From assembly GCA_018819925.1 (NCBI GenBank), contig JAHJPG010000038.1, forward strand, positions 1 through 42,909: DNA of 42,909 bases, read 5' to 3'. Of this stretch, positions 1 through 8,137 are shown one piece after another (position 1 is the first letter of the stretch; every line of letters starts with the position of its first letter). The stretch comes from Pseudomonadota bacterium. GTDB lineage: Bacteria > Desulfobacterota > Desulfarculia > Desulfarculales > Desulfarculaceae. The translations under genes were made by a program, and so were the position numbers. The notes beneath the pieces were generated by a model, which was given only the letters and a program-made list of their open reading frames with translations, ran no database searches and had not been told where the DNA came from.

Positions 1-1
1 G

Positions 2-172
2 GCCACGGTGGAGGCCATAAAGGCCAGCGACCTGGCCGGCAAGGTGAAGGTGGTCTGCGGCGGCGCGGCGGTCACCCGCAAGTTCGCGGTGGACCAGTGC
101 GGAGCCGACGGCCACGCCACCGACGCCGTGGACGCCGTGAATACCATAAAGCAATTGATGGGTTTGAACTAG
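2..172 (+). CDS. Corrinoid (B12-binding) methyltransferase protein, C-terminal fragment
   Basis: This is the last 56 residues of a protein cut by the window edge, reading in frame 2 to a TAG stop. The text includes KVKVVCGGAAVTRKFA and then a GADGHATDA segment, which matches the C-terminal part of the cobalamin-binding Rossmann domain in MtaC/MtbC/MttC-like corrinoid proteins (the 'vGGApvt..fa...GADgya.dA' pattern). These proteins carry the methyl group between a substrate methyltransferase and an acceptor methyltransferase. The next gene encodes a corrinoid reductive activator, which supports the assignment. The substrate cannot be told because the methyltransferase lies outside the window. 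Confidence 0.8.
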   Translation, partial: ATVEAIKASDLAGKVKVVCGGAAVTRKFAVDQCGADGHATDAVDAVNTIKQLMGLN

Positions 173-196
173 CTCTCCTCCCTACCTCCCAAGCAA

Positions 197-246
197 GGCG
201 CGCGGGGTGGTTCCCCCCCTCCTCTGCCCCGCGCGCCGTTTTTTTT
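197..246 (+). terminator. Strong intrinsic terminator between corrinoid protein and activator gene
   Basis: An 11-bp perfect GC stem (GGCGCGCGGGG at 197-207 with CCCCGCGCGCC at 227-237) is followed by G and eight T residues (239-246). It lies 24 nt after the corrinoid gene stop and ends only 14 nt before the ATG of the activator gene. The activator is therefore reached by read-through or from a promoter not recognised here. The arrangement would give much more corrinoid protein than activator. Confidence 0.85.
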
Positions 247-260
247 AACCGGGAGCAAGC

Positions 261-2120
261 ATGCCCCGACCGAGCAGCGGCCAAGTAATCTTCCAGCCCA
301 TGGGACGCCGGGCCGATGCCCAGCCCAAGCAGAACCTATTGCAACTAGCCCTGCACGCCGGGGTGGGCCTGGAGGCCCCCTGCGGCGGCAAGGGCCTGTG
401 CGGCAAGTGCCGGGTGCGTCCCGATGGGCCGGCCAGTCCTCCCACCCCAGCCGAAACGGCCCTTTTGGGCCAGGATACTCAGGCGGGCATGCGCCTGGCC
501 TGTCAGACGTCAATGCCCCAAGGCGGCCCGGTCTGGGTGCCTCCGGAGAGCCGCCAGCACCGCCAGGTAATTCTAACCAGCGGCCAAAGCGGCGAGTTGG
601 AACTGGACCAAACGGTGCGCTCCTACCAGGTCCATGTGCCACCGCCCCGCCTGGAGGAGCCGGAGGCGGGCAGGGAGCGCCTGTTCGCCGCCCTGGCCCA
701 GAGCGCCGGAGAGAGGCTTAACCCTCCGCCCCGGCTTCCCTTGGGGCTGCTGCGCCAACTCCCCCTGCACCTTGCCCGGGACAACGGACGTTTGAGCGTG
801 GCCCTGCGCAACGGCCATGAGATCGTGGCCCTGGGTCCGGCCCAAGACGGCCCCCCCCTGGGCCTGGCCGTGGACCTGGGCACCACCACGGTGGTGGCCT
901 ATCTGTGCGACCTGGACAGCGGGCAGCTTTTGGCGGTCAGTTCGGAGATGAACCCCCAGGTCCCATATGGCGACGACGTCATCAGCCGCATCTCCTGCTG
1001 CGCCGCTGATCCCGCGGATCTGGCCAAACTCAGCCGGGCGGCGGTGGAGTGCATCAACACCTTGGCCCAAGAGGCCTGCGCCCAGGCCGGGGTCGACCCC
1101 AGCCGCATCCTGGAGTGCGTCATAGTGGGCAACTCGGCCATGCACCATATTTTCCTGGCTCTGGACCCGGCCTCCCTGGCCGCGGCCCCCTACGCCCCGC
1201 TGGTGCGCGGCCCGGTGGAGGTAAAGGCCCGCCAGGCGGGCCTGGCCCTGGGGCCCGAGGCCTGGCTGTACTGGCTGCCGCTGAAGGCCGGCTTCGTGGG
1301 GGCGGACATCGTGGCCGCCGCCCTGGCCGTGGGAGCCGACCAAATCGAGGAGCCCACCCTGCTCCTTGACCTGGGCACCAATGGCGAGATGGTCTTGGCC
1401 GCCCATGGCCGCATGATGGCTTGCTCCACCGCCGCCGGCCCGGCCCTGGAAGGCGGGCACATCGGCCAGGGCATGCGGGGGGCCCCGGGAGCGGTGGAAA
1501 GGGTTTCCATGGAGCCGGGCGCGGCCCGGGCCAGCCTGCGGGTCATCGGCAACCAGCGGCCGGTGGGCTTTTGCGGCTCCGGATTGGTGTCCCTCATCAG
1601 CTGCCTGCTGGAAACCGGTCTGTTAAACTCCAACGGCGGCTTTGACCAGCACCGGGCCAAAGGCTTGGTGCGTCCCGGCGCCCAGGGCCCGGAGTTCGTG
1701 GCCGCCCCGGCGGCGGACACCGGCCATGGCCGCGACCTGGCGCTGACCAGCCAGGACGTGGCCGAGGTGCAACTGGCCAAGGCGGCCATCAGGGCCGGGG
1801 CCGAAGTGCTCATGGCCGAGATGGGCATCGAGCGCCTCTCCCGGGTGCTGTTGGCCGGGGCCTTCGGCAACTACCTGGACCCATGGGAGGCCAGCCGCCT
1901 GGGCCTGTTTCCGCCGGTGCCGGTGGAATGCATCCAGGGAGTGGGCAACGCCGCCGGGGTGGGCGCGGTCATGTCCCTGTTAAGCCGGCGCCAGCGGCTC
2001 CGCGCCGGGGACATGGCCCGGAGCATGGGCTACGTGGAGCTTTCGGGCCACCCGCTGTTCCAGGACCTGTTCGTGGACAGCATGGCCTTTCCCCCCGGAC
2101 AGCCAGGAGAAGAACTTTGA
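261..2120 (+). CDS. Corrinoid activation protein (RACE, 2Fe-2S ferredoxin + ASKHA/DUF4445)
   Basis: This 619-residue protein is a reductive activator of corrinoid enzymes: it uses ATP to reduce inactive Co(II) corrinoid back to Co(I). The N-terminal ferredoxin-like domain has the 2Fe-2S ligands C41, C47, C50 and C81 (CGGKGLCGKC, later ACQT). After a linker, the ASKHA-type nucleotide-binding domain shows AVDLGTTTVVAYL near residue 200, LLLDLGTNGEM near 370 and LLAGAFGNYLDP towards the C-terminus, as in RamA-like/DUF4445 proteins. The start is an ATG preceded by GGGAG at 250-254. The preceding gene is a corrinoid protein and the following GTPase gene overlaps by one base, so the three probably act together in corrinoid-dependent methyl transfer. 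Confidence 0.88.
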   Translation: MPRPSSGQVIFQPMGRRADAQPKQNLLQLALHAGVGLEAPCGGKGLCGKCRVRPDGPASPPTPAETALLGQDTQAGMRLACQTSMPQGGPVWVPPESRQHRQVILTSGQSGELELDQTVRSYQVHVPPPRLEEPEAGRERLFAALAQSAGERLNPPPRLPLGLLRQLPLHLARDNGRLSVALRNGHEIVALGPAQDGPPLGLAVDLGTTTVVAYLCDLDSGQLLAVSSEMNPQVPYGDDVISRISCCAADPADLAKLSRAAVECINTLAQEACAQAGVDPSRILECVIVGNSAMHHIFLALDPASLAAAPYAPLVRGPVEVKARQAGLALGPEAWLYWLPLKAGFVGADIVAAALAVGADQIEEPTLLLDLGTNGEMVLAAHGRMMACSTAAGPALEGGHIGQGMRGAPGAVERVSMEPGAARASLRVIGNQRPVGFCGSGLVSLISCLLETGLLNSNGGFDQHRAKGLVRPGAQGPEFVAAPAADTGHGRDLALTSQDVAEVQLAKAAIRAGAEVLMAEMGIERLSRVLLAGAFGNYLDPWEASRLGLFPPVPVECIQGVGNAAGVGAVMSLLSRRQRLRAGDMARSMGYVELSGHPLFQDLFVDSMAFPPGQPGEEL

Positions 2121-3148
2121 TGCGCCTGATTACGGTGGGCGGCTTTTTGGGAGCGGGCAAGACATCTCTCTTGCAAGGCCTGGCCCAATGGTGGGGCCTG
2201 CACGGCCGGCGAGTGCTGGTGCTGGAAAACGAGGCCGGGCAGGTGGGCCTGGACGACCGGCTGCTGCGGGAGTTCAAGCTGGAGGTGCGCACCCTGCCCG
2301 GCGGCTGCGCTTGTTGCGATCTGCAAAGCGTGCTCTTGGACAAGCTAAAACAGGCCCAAGACGAGGGCGTGTGGGACGTGGTGCTGTTGGAGCCCAGCGG
2401 GGTGGCCTCCCTGGGCAGCCTGCGCCAGTGCCTGGACCGCTATCTGCCGGAGTTGGGCTCGGGGGCAATGGTGGCGGTGGTGGACGCCAACCGCTATTCC
2501 ACCATGCGCAAGGCCCTTCCCAAGCTGGTGGCGGATCATTTGGCCGCCGCCAGCCAGGTGGTGCTATCCAAGGTGGACCTGGTTGAGCCCGGCGAGGCCC
2601 ACCGCCTGCGGCATGAGCTGGGGCTGGACGCCCCTCAGGCCCAGGTTTGGGCGGCCGACCTGCGGGGCCAGGGAGCCGGGGAACTGGCCCGGGAGGTGGC
2701 CCACCGCCTGCTGAAAACCGATACGCCGGCCCATGCTTCCCAGGCTCCGGCGGGCGACGGCGCGCACCAGGCCCAATCCTACGCCCTGTCTCTGCCCGGC
2801 GGGGGGCTGTCTTTGGAGCAGGCGCGAAACCTGGTGAGCGGGCTCATCGCCGCGCTCATGGCCCCGGAGCAAGGCATGCTGGGGCACATAAAGCTCTGGG
2901 GCGGAGACGCCCAGGGGCGCAACCTCCTGGTTAGCGGCGCCACTCCCCAGGACTTGTCCGCCCGGGGCGGCTCCCCCGGCCCCCTGGTGGGGCGGGCCTG
3001 GCTGGTGGTCATCAGCCACAGCCCCCTTCCGGCCAATGTGGACGGTTTGGTGCGCGACAAACTGCTCGGCCTCTTCCCCGGAGCCTCCGTGGAGCCGGTG
3101 CGGGCCACGCCATCGCCGCAGCCGGCCCAAAGCCTGACCAGGCTCTAG
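2120..3148 (+). CDS. CobW/HypB/UreG-family metal-chaperone GTPase
   Basis: This 342-residue P-loop GTPase belongs to the COG0523/CobW group. Walker A (GGFLGAGKTS) is at residues 7-16 and the metal-binding CxCC motif sits in GGCACCDL at 61-68. A guanine-recognition motif SKVD is present in the middle. The CobW C-terminal domain region is less clear. The ATG overlaps the stop of the activator gene (TGATG), which fixes the start and implies translational coupling; an in-frame ATG upstream at 1883 lies inside the preceding gene and is not used. Family members deliver Zn, Co or other metals. Next to a corrinoid activator, a role in cobalt or zinc supply to the methyltransferase system is plausible but inferred. 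Confidence 0.85.
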   Translation: MRLITVGGFLGAGKTSLLQGLAQWWGLHGRRVLVLENEAGQVGLDDRLLREFKLEVRTLPGGCACCDLQSVLLDKLKQAQDEGVWDVVLLEPSGVASLGSLRQCLDRYLPELGSGAMVAVVDANRYSTMRKALPKLVADHLAAASQVVLSKVDLVEPGEAHRLRHELGLDAPQAQVWAADLRGQGAGELAREVAHRLLKTDTPAHASQAPAGDGAHQAQSYALSLPGGGLSLEQARNLVSGLIAALMAPEQGMLGHIKLWGGDAQGRNLLVSGATPQDLSARGGSPGPLVGRAWLVVISHSPLPANVDGLVRDKLLGLFPGASVEPVRATPSPQPAQSLTRL

Positions 3149-3254
3149 GATTCACCCCGCTCGCCCACCCAGCCGAGCCGGTTATATCCCAACCTAGCGG
3201 CGCAAGTATTTTTCTGCGTCCAGCGATTGACCGCAAGCGTCAGGCGCCAAGCAG

Positions 3255-3304
3255 CAGGCGCCAAGAGCTGTTGCTCCTATCGCCTGGCCTTCCGGCTTTT
3301 TTTT
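3255..3304 (+). terminator. Probable terminator of the corrinoid-activator operon
   Basis: CAGGCG (3255-3260) pairs with CGCCTG (3281-3286) around an inner AGAGC/GCTCC-like stem, and a run of eight T follows at 3297-3304. The first arm belongs to a direct repeat of CAGGCGCCAAG (3241-3251 and 3255-3265). The 210-bp gap 3149-3358 holds nothing else I can recognise. Confidence 0.5.
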
Positions 3305-3358
3305 AAAGTCGATGTTTAAGGACGGCGATCCAGTCTCGGCCGCGTGACAGTGGCAACT

Positions 3359-4804
3359 TTAAACAGGAATTTTATATTTTTTCATCTTGCGGTAAAGCAC
3401 GGTGCGGTCTATTCCCAGCAGCTTGGCGGTCTGGGCCTTGTTATTGTTGGTAAAGGCCAGGGCCTCGGACAAAACTTTTTTTTCGGCCAGGCCGATTATC
3501 CCCTTTAGGTTCCAGTTGTTGTCCGTGGCGGGCAGGTTGGGCTGTTTGCGCAGATACAGGGGCAAGTTCTCGCCCTTGATCTCGTTGCCCTCCATGAGCG
3601 AGAGGGTCCTTTCCAACACGTTGAACAACTCCCTGACGTTGCCCAACCAGTCGCAGGCTTTGAGGATCGCGGCCGCCTCCTCGCTGAGGCTATAGCGCAC
3701 TTGCCCGAAGTCCTGGGATATTTGCTCCAGCAGGTGGCAGGAGATGGGCAGGATGTCCTCCCGGCGCTCGCGCAGGGGAGATATGTGAATGGGCACCACG
3801 TTTAGGCGGAAAAACAAGTCCTTGCGGAAGCCGCCCTCGGCCATCATAAGCTCAACGTTCTGATTGGTGGCCGCTATGATGCGGCAGCGGGCCTGAATCG
3901 GCTTCACCCCCCCCACCCGCTCGAATACCCTCTCCTCCAATACCTGCAGCAGCTTGGGTTGCATCTCCAGGGGCATCTCGCCGATCTCGTCTAAAAAAAT
4001 CGTACCTTGCCCGGCGAGTTCGAACTTTCCGGGCTTTCCCTGGCTCAAGGCCCCGGTGAACGCCCCCTTGGCATAGCCGAACAATTCCGACTCGAAAAGA
4101 TCATGAGGAATGGCTGCGCAATTGATCCGCACGAAGGAATGGTGACGCCGGGCGCTGGCATTGTGAATAGCCTGGGCGAAGACCTCCTTGCCGGTGCCCG
4201 ACTCGCCGGTGATAAAGACCGGCAGGCTGTGGGTGGCCGCCTGGCTCGCCTCGCCCCGCAGCCGGCTGATGGTGTCGCTGACTCCTTTTATACTTTCCAT
4301 GGTGTAGCGAGCCCTGCGCAGAGCGGTCAGCTCCTGCTCATACATGCGCACCCGCGACTCCATCATCTCCAGGGTCTTGGCCAGGGCCTGAATCTCTTTC
4401 AGGTTTTTGAACATGACCTGGCCGAACACCGCGGTGACCTTGCCGTTTTTCTTGATGGGTATGCGCTGCACCACCAGGTCTTTGCCCTTGATGCGCTGGA
4501 TAATCATGCTCTCGGGCTGACCGGTCTGGGCCACGACGTGCATGCGGGTATTGTCCACCATGTCCACCACATTACGGCCCACCAATTGGTTGGGCGTCAT
4601 ACCCAAAAACTCGGCGTAGGGGCGGTTGAAGCGAAGAATTATGCCGTCGGGATCGGTGACCAGGGCCCCGTTCTGGATATGGTCGAAGACCAGGTCGGAC
4701 ATTGCCAGGTCCTCCTCCAACTCGCTGATGCGCTGCCGGAGGCGCTGGTTCTCCTGGAATTGGTCCTCGTAGGCGGCAGGGGCAAGATTTGAATCGGAAG
4801 GCAT
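3359..4804 (-). CDS. Sigma-54-dependent transcriptional activator with PAS domain
   Basis: This 481-residue enhancer-binding protein has a short N-terminal coiled coil (about 14-35), a PAS sensor domain (about 37-140), a central AAA+ ATPase domain and a Fis-type HTH at the C-terminus. Walker A is GESGTGKE at 200-207. The sigma-54-contacting loop GAFTGA is at 247-252 and Walker B FLDEI at 270-274. The C-terminal helix pair (NNNKAQTAKLLGIDRTVLY) is the DNA-binding element. There is no receiver domain, so the PAS domain probably senses a small ligand or redox state. It is divergent from the CoA-transferase cluster, whose upstream DNA carries a -24/-12 promoter, so it is very likely that cluster's activator. 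Confidence 0.93.
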   Translation of the reverse strand: MPSDSNLAPAAYEDQFQENQRLRQRISELEEDLAMSDLVFDHIQNGALVTDPDGIILRFNRPYAEFLGMTPNQLVGRNVVDMVDNTRMHVVAQTGQPESMIIQRIKGKDLVVQRIPIKKNGKVTAVFGQVMFKNLKEIQALAKTLEMMESRVRMYEQELTALRRARYTMESIKGVSDTISRLRGEASQAATHSLPVFITGESGTGKEVFAQAIHNASARRHHSFVRINCAAIPHDLFESELFGYAKGAFTGALSQGKPGKFELAGQGTIFLDEIGEMPLEMQPKLLQVLEERVFERVGGVKPIQARCRIIAATNQNVELMMAEGGFRKDLFFRLNVVPIHISPLRERREDILPISCHLLEQISQDFGQVRYSLSEEAAAILKACDWLGNVRELFNVLERTLSLMEGNEIKGENLPLYLRKQPNLPATDNNWNLKGIIGLAEKKVLSEALAFTNNNKAQTAKLLGIDRTVLYRKMKKYKIPV

Positions 4805-4841
4805 ATTTATTTCCCTGAGTTAATGCTGCTCTTTTGCCACA

Positions 4842-4859
4842 TGTAGCCAAACAGCCACA
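4842..4859. promoter_or_regulatory. Imperfect TGTRGC/GCCACA dyad near the activator gene
   Basis: TGTAGC (4842-4847) and GCCACA (4854-4859) form an inverted repeat with one mismatch and a 6-nt spacer. It lies 38-55 bp upstream of the activator's ATG, with a further GCCACA half-site at 4836-4841. It resembles the perfect dyad at 5012-5028, so it may be an autoregulatory binding site. Confidence 0.4.
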
Positions 4860-5011
4860 CTAGCTTATTAGCCATGCCCGTCGTCTGGCAAGTCAAAATT
4901 GTATATTTCAGATTTGGTCCTCACATCGTAAATCATCCATAAATATGGCGGCAATCTTGTTTTTGGCTCGGGCCGCCTACCGCGCAGCGCCGGATTCGGT
5001 GCGCGAATAAG

Positions 5012-5028
5012 TGTGGCAAATAGCCACA
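5012..5028. promoter_or_regulatory. Perfect TGTGGC-N5-GCCACA dyad, candidate upstream activator site
   Basis: TGTGGC (5012-5017) and GCCACA (5023-5028) are perfect inverted repeats separated by AAATA. The dyad centre is about 150 bp upstream of the -24 element at 5170, the usual distance for an enhancer bound by a sigma-54 activator. It is probably the binding site of the divergently encoded regulator; this is inferred from placement and symmetry. Confidence 0.6.
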
Positions 5029-5169
5029 TACGGCTATGTCCTTGCCCGGGTTGCGCCCGTTTAGTGCTGGTTCCTCCCGGACCCCATCTTGGGTAACTCA
5101 GATTAACCTGCCACATTTAAGCAACTTGAGGCCACAAGCCCTTCGGGGGCCACGCCCTTGCGGCCAGGC

Positions 5170-5184
5170 TGGCACACGGCTTGC
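5170..5184 (+). promoter_or_regulatory. Sigma-54 (-24/-12) promoter of the CoA-transferase/TRAP cluster
   Basis: TGGCAC (5170-5175), five bases, then TTGC (5181-5184) match the RpoN consensus TGGCAC-N5-TTGC, with the invariant GG and GC exactly 10 nt apart. The predicted transcript starts near 5196, about 80 nt before the first CoA-transferase ATG. A sigma-54 activator gene stands immediately upstream on the other strand. Confidence 0.85.
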
Positions 5185-5274
5185 TTTGTTAGGCAATCAG
5201 ACGGCAACACCCCTCTTGCTGGCTTTCGCCCCGTTACAGCTACAACTTTTGGATCCTCAGCGAGGTAGTGCCCC

Positions 5275-6642
5275 ATGGTCAGTAACACCTGGAAAGACTA
5301 CGTAAAAAATAAGCCCAAAAAACCCAAGCCTCTCAGCGGGCTCCGGGTGCTGGAAATTTGCACCATCGTATTCGGGCCCTCGGGGCCCAGTTGGCTGGCC
5401 GAGATGGGGGCCGAGGCCATAAAGGTGGAGATTCCTCCCTTGGGCGACCTGGAGCGCGACCTGAGCTGCTCGGGCTTCCGCTTCAAGGAGCAAAGCCCCC
5501 TGTTCCTGCATGACAACATCAACAAATACTACCTGGGCCTGGACCTGCACAAGCCCGAGGGCCAAGAGGTGTTTCGCCAACTCGCCGCCAAGGCCGATAT
5601 CATAGAGAACAACCTGCGGCCCGGGGTGATGGAGCGCTTCAACGTAGACTACCGCAAGATAAAAGAGATCAACCCGGGCATCATCTACCTGGAGAAAAAC
5701 GGCTTCGGCCAGTGGGGGCCCTACGCCGAGGAAAACCGGCCCTCCAACGATGGGGCCTCCCAGGCCTTCTCCGGCATTGCCTGGATGAGCACCTTCCCCG
5801 GCCAGACCCCGGTCAAGCAGATGATCTATCTGTCGGACATGTACGGCGCCCTCATGGCCGAGGTGGCGGTGTTAAGCGCCCTGCATCACCGCGACCGCAC
5901 CGGCAAGGGCCAATACATCGAGATTTCCCAGACCGAAAGCATCATGCGCACCATGTCCTGGGTCTGGCCCTACCTGGACATCACCGGCCAGAATCCTCCC
6001 CCCGCGGGCAACCGCGACGTGTCCATCTGCCCGGCCGACACCTTCAGCTGCGCCGACGGCTCCATGGTGAGCCTGGCCGCCGCCGCCCCGGCCGAGTTCG
6101 CCGGGCTCTGCGCGGCAATGGGCCGCCCCGAACTGGCCCGGGATGAGCGCTTCGCCGAGCACCTCACCCGCCTCCAGGAAGAGAACGCCACCGAGCTGCT
6201 GGGCATCATCGCCGCCTGGGCCGCCCAGCGCACCGCCCAGGAGATCGAGGATCTGGCCCGGGAGCACGGCTTCGCGGCCAGCCGGGTGCGCGACGCCGGC
6301 CAGGTGATGGCCGATGAGCACATCCGCCAGCGGGGCTTCATGACCCAGATGGACGACGCCATGTACGGCCAGTACCGGGACCACGAGTTCCCGGTGATGA
6401 TGAGCGCCACTCCCCCCCAGAAAAAATGGGCCGCCCGGCCGGTGGGATTTGACAACGAATACGTCATGAAAAAACTGCTGAACACCAGCGACGAGGAACT
6501 CAAGACGCTCTATGACAACGGGGCCCTGGGCAAGTGGGCCGACCGGCCCGGGAGGCGGCCGCCGCCGGACTGGGACGGGCAAAGCGATATCATCCTGTCC
6601 CGGGACCAGGCATCGCCGTGGGCGGCGCGGGGGGAAAAGTAA
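5275..6642 (+). CDS. Class III CoA-transferase (CaiB/BaiF family), catalytic subunit
   Basis: This 455-residue protein transfers CoA between carboxylic acids. The N-terminal Rossmann part has the family signature LSGLRVLEIC (20-29) and GAEAIKVEIP (45-54). In the LSDMYGALMAE segment, Asp188 matches the catalytic aspartate of formyl-CoA transferase-type enzymes, and the segment RTGKGQYIEIS follows as usual. The ATG has a GAGG Shine-Dalgarno at 5262-5265. One base separates its stop from the ATG of a second, paralogous class III gene, so a heteromeric enzyme of the benzylsuccinate CoA-transferase (BbsEF) type is likely. It is the first gene after the sigma-54 promoter. The substrate is not determinable. 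Confidence 0.9.
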   Translation: MVSNTWKDYVKNKPKKPKPLSGLRVLEICTIVFGPSGPSWLAEMGAEAIKVEIPPLGDLERDLSCSGFRFKEQSPLFLHDNINKYYLGLDLHKPEGQEVFRQLAAKADIIENNLRPGVMERFNVDYRKIKEINPGIIYLEKNGFGQWGPYAEENRPSNDGASQAFSGIAWMSTFPGQTPVKQMIYLSDMYGALMAEVAVLSALHHRDRTGKGQYIEISQTESIMRTMSWVWPYLDITGQNPPPAGNRDVSICPADTFSCADGSMVSLAAAAPAEFAGLCAAMGRPELARDERFAEHLTRLQEENATELLGIIAAWAAQRTAQEIEDLAREHGFAASRVRDAGQVMADEHIRQRGFMTQMDDAMYGQYRDHEFPVMMSATPPQKKWAARPVGFDNEYVMKKLLNTSDEELKTLYDNGALGKWADRPGRRPPPDWDGQSDIILSRDQASPWAARGEK

Positions 6643-6643
6643 T

Positions 6644-7990
6644 ATGAGCGCGAACCGACCGAAATGGGCCGAGTGGGCCGACTGGGTGCGGGAAAAGGAT
6701 GACCCCCGGAAGGCCGGGCCCAAGCTGGAGGCCCTGGACGACTTGGTGGTTTTGGACCTGAGCAGCCAGAGCTACGCCGGGGCCTATTGCTCTTCCATGC
6801 TGGCCGAGTTCGGGGCCGAGGTGATAAAGGTGGAGCCGCCCCAGGGCGACTTCCTGCGCACCTGCACCCCCTACGGCCTGCTGCACCAGGGCGAAGGCCT
6901 CAACTACCTAACCGAGGGTCGCAACAAATATCACGTCACCCTGGACCTCAACCAGCAAGAGGGGCGGGAGATACTGCGAAGCCTGGCCGCCCAAGCCGAC
7001 GTGTTGCTGGAGACCTTCCCTCTTGGGACCATGGACGCCTGGGGCCTGGGTTACGAGGATTTGAAGGAGATCAACCCCGGCCTGATCTTCGCCTCCATCA
7101 CCGCCCACGGCCAGTTCGGCCCCCAGGCCGGCGACCCCATGCCCGACTACGACAACGTGGCCCAGGCCAAATCGGGCATCCAGTACGCCACCGGGGCCAT
7201 GCTGCCTCCGGGGCAAGACGCGGCCGCCTGCCCCTGGGCGGTTTCCACCAAGGCCAGCCCCTGGATCGCCTGGTGCAGCGCGGGCGCCTTCATGGCCACC
7301 GGCATCCTGGCGGCCCTGCACTGGCGTTACCGCACCGGACAGGGCCAGGCCCTGGACGTGGCCACCACCGAGGCCTACATGCGCCTGGACGACTACACCC
7401 ACATCTGGTTCCAGGGCGGCGGGCACATCACCGAGCGGGTGGGCGGCCTGGACAACGCCCTTTGGCTATATTGCTTCGCGCCCACCAGCGACGGAGGGGT
7501 GTTTCTGGGAGGGTTGCGCCTGGAGATGTGGCAGGCCTTCTGCGACATGATGGGCAAGTGGGATGAGTGGGGCGTGGGCCAGTGGGACTCCCTGTCGCCG
7601 TTTTTGGACCGGGAGGCCCAACTGAAATATTTCCCCGAGGTGGCCAAGTTCACCAGGCAACACACCAGCGCGGAGTTGGAGCGCATGGCCGTGGAGTACA
7701 GCCGGAGCGGCCGCTTGGCCCCCATAACCACGGTCATCGCCCCGATCCTCTCTCCCAAGGAGGCCATGGAAGACCCCAACTGGAACGAGCGGGGCGTCTT
7801 CGCGCCCACCCAGGACCCGGTTTATGGCCGGGTGGTGGCGGTCCAGGCCCAGCACAAAATGACCGAGACCCCCATTAGGACCAAGTGGGTCTGCCGCCCG
7901 GTGGGGTATGATAACGCCTTTGTTTACCGCAAGTACCTGGGTTACGGACCCGTCCGCCTGAGCCAACTGCAACGGCAGGGTTTGTTGTGA
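6644..7990 (+). CDS. Class III CoA-transferase paralogue lacking the catalytic Asp
   Basis: This 448-residue protein starts at an ATG one base after the preceding stop; an in-frame extension upstream to 6512 lies inside the previous gene. It has the family fold landmarks LDDLVVLDLS (31-40), GAEVIKVEPPQGDFLR (57-72) and RTGQGQALDVA. Aligned without gaps on ALHxRxRTGxGQ, the position equivalent to Asp188 of its neighbour is Trp210 (WIAWCSAG), so the acyl-anhydride-forming residue is missing. It is probably a structural or substrate-binding partner of the upstream subunit, as expected for a heteromeric class III enzyme. An alternative is a different, non-transferase function. Confidence 0.85.
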   Translation: MSANRPKWAEWADWVREKDDPRKAGPKLEALDDLVVLDLSSQSYAGAYCSSMLAEFGAEVIKVEPPQGDFLRTCTPYGLLHQGEGLNYLTEGRNKYHVTLDLNQQEGREILRSLAAQADVLLETFPLGTMDAWGLGYEDLKEINPGLIFASITAHGQFGPQAGDPMPDYDNVAQAKSGIQYATGAMLPPGQDAAACPWAVSTKASPWIAWCSAGAFMATGILAALHWRYRTGQGQALDVATTEAYMRLDDYTHIWFQGGGHITERVGGLDNALWLYCFAPTSDGGVFLGGLRLEMWQAFCDMMGKWDEWGVGQWDSLSPFLDREAQLKYFPEVAKFTRQHTSAELERMAVEYSRSGRLAPITTVIAPILSPKEAMEDPNWNERGVFAPTQDPVYGRVVAVQAQHKMTETPIRTKWVCRPVGYDNAFVYRKYLGYGPVRLSQLQRQGLL

Positions 7991-8137
7991 GGGAAACCGG
8001 CGGGGCAGCAAGGCCTGGATTTACGCCAGCGGAGGGGAAGAGCCCCGGGGGTGGGCCGCGCCGCTTGGCTGACCAATAGAGTCTTTGACGTGTTAGTTGA
8101 GGATAACTTCGATATGGGATTCAAAGGAGGGAAGACT

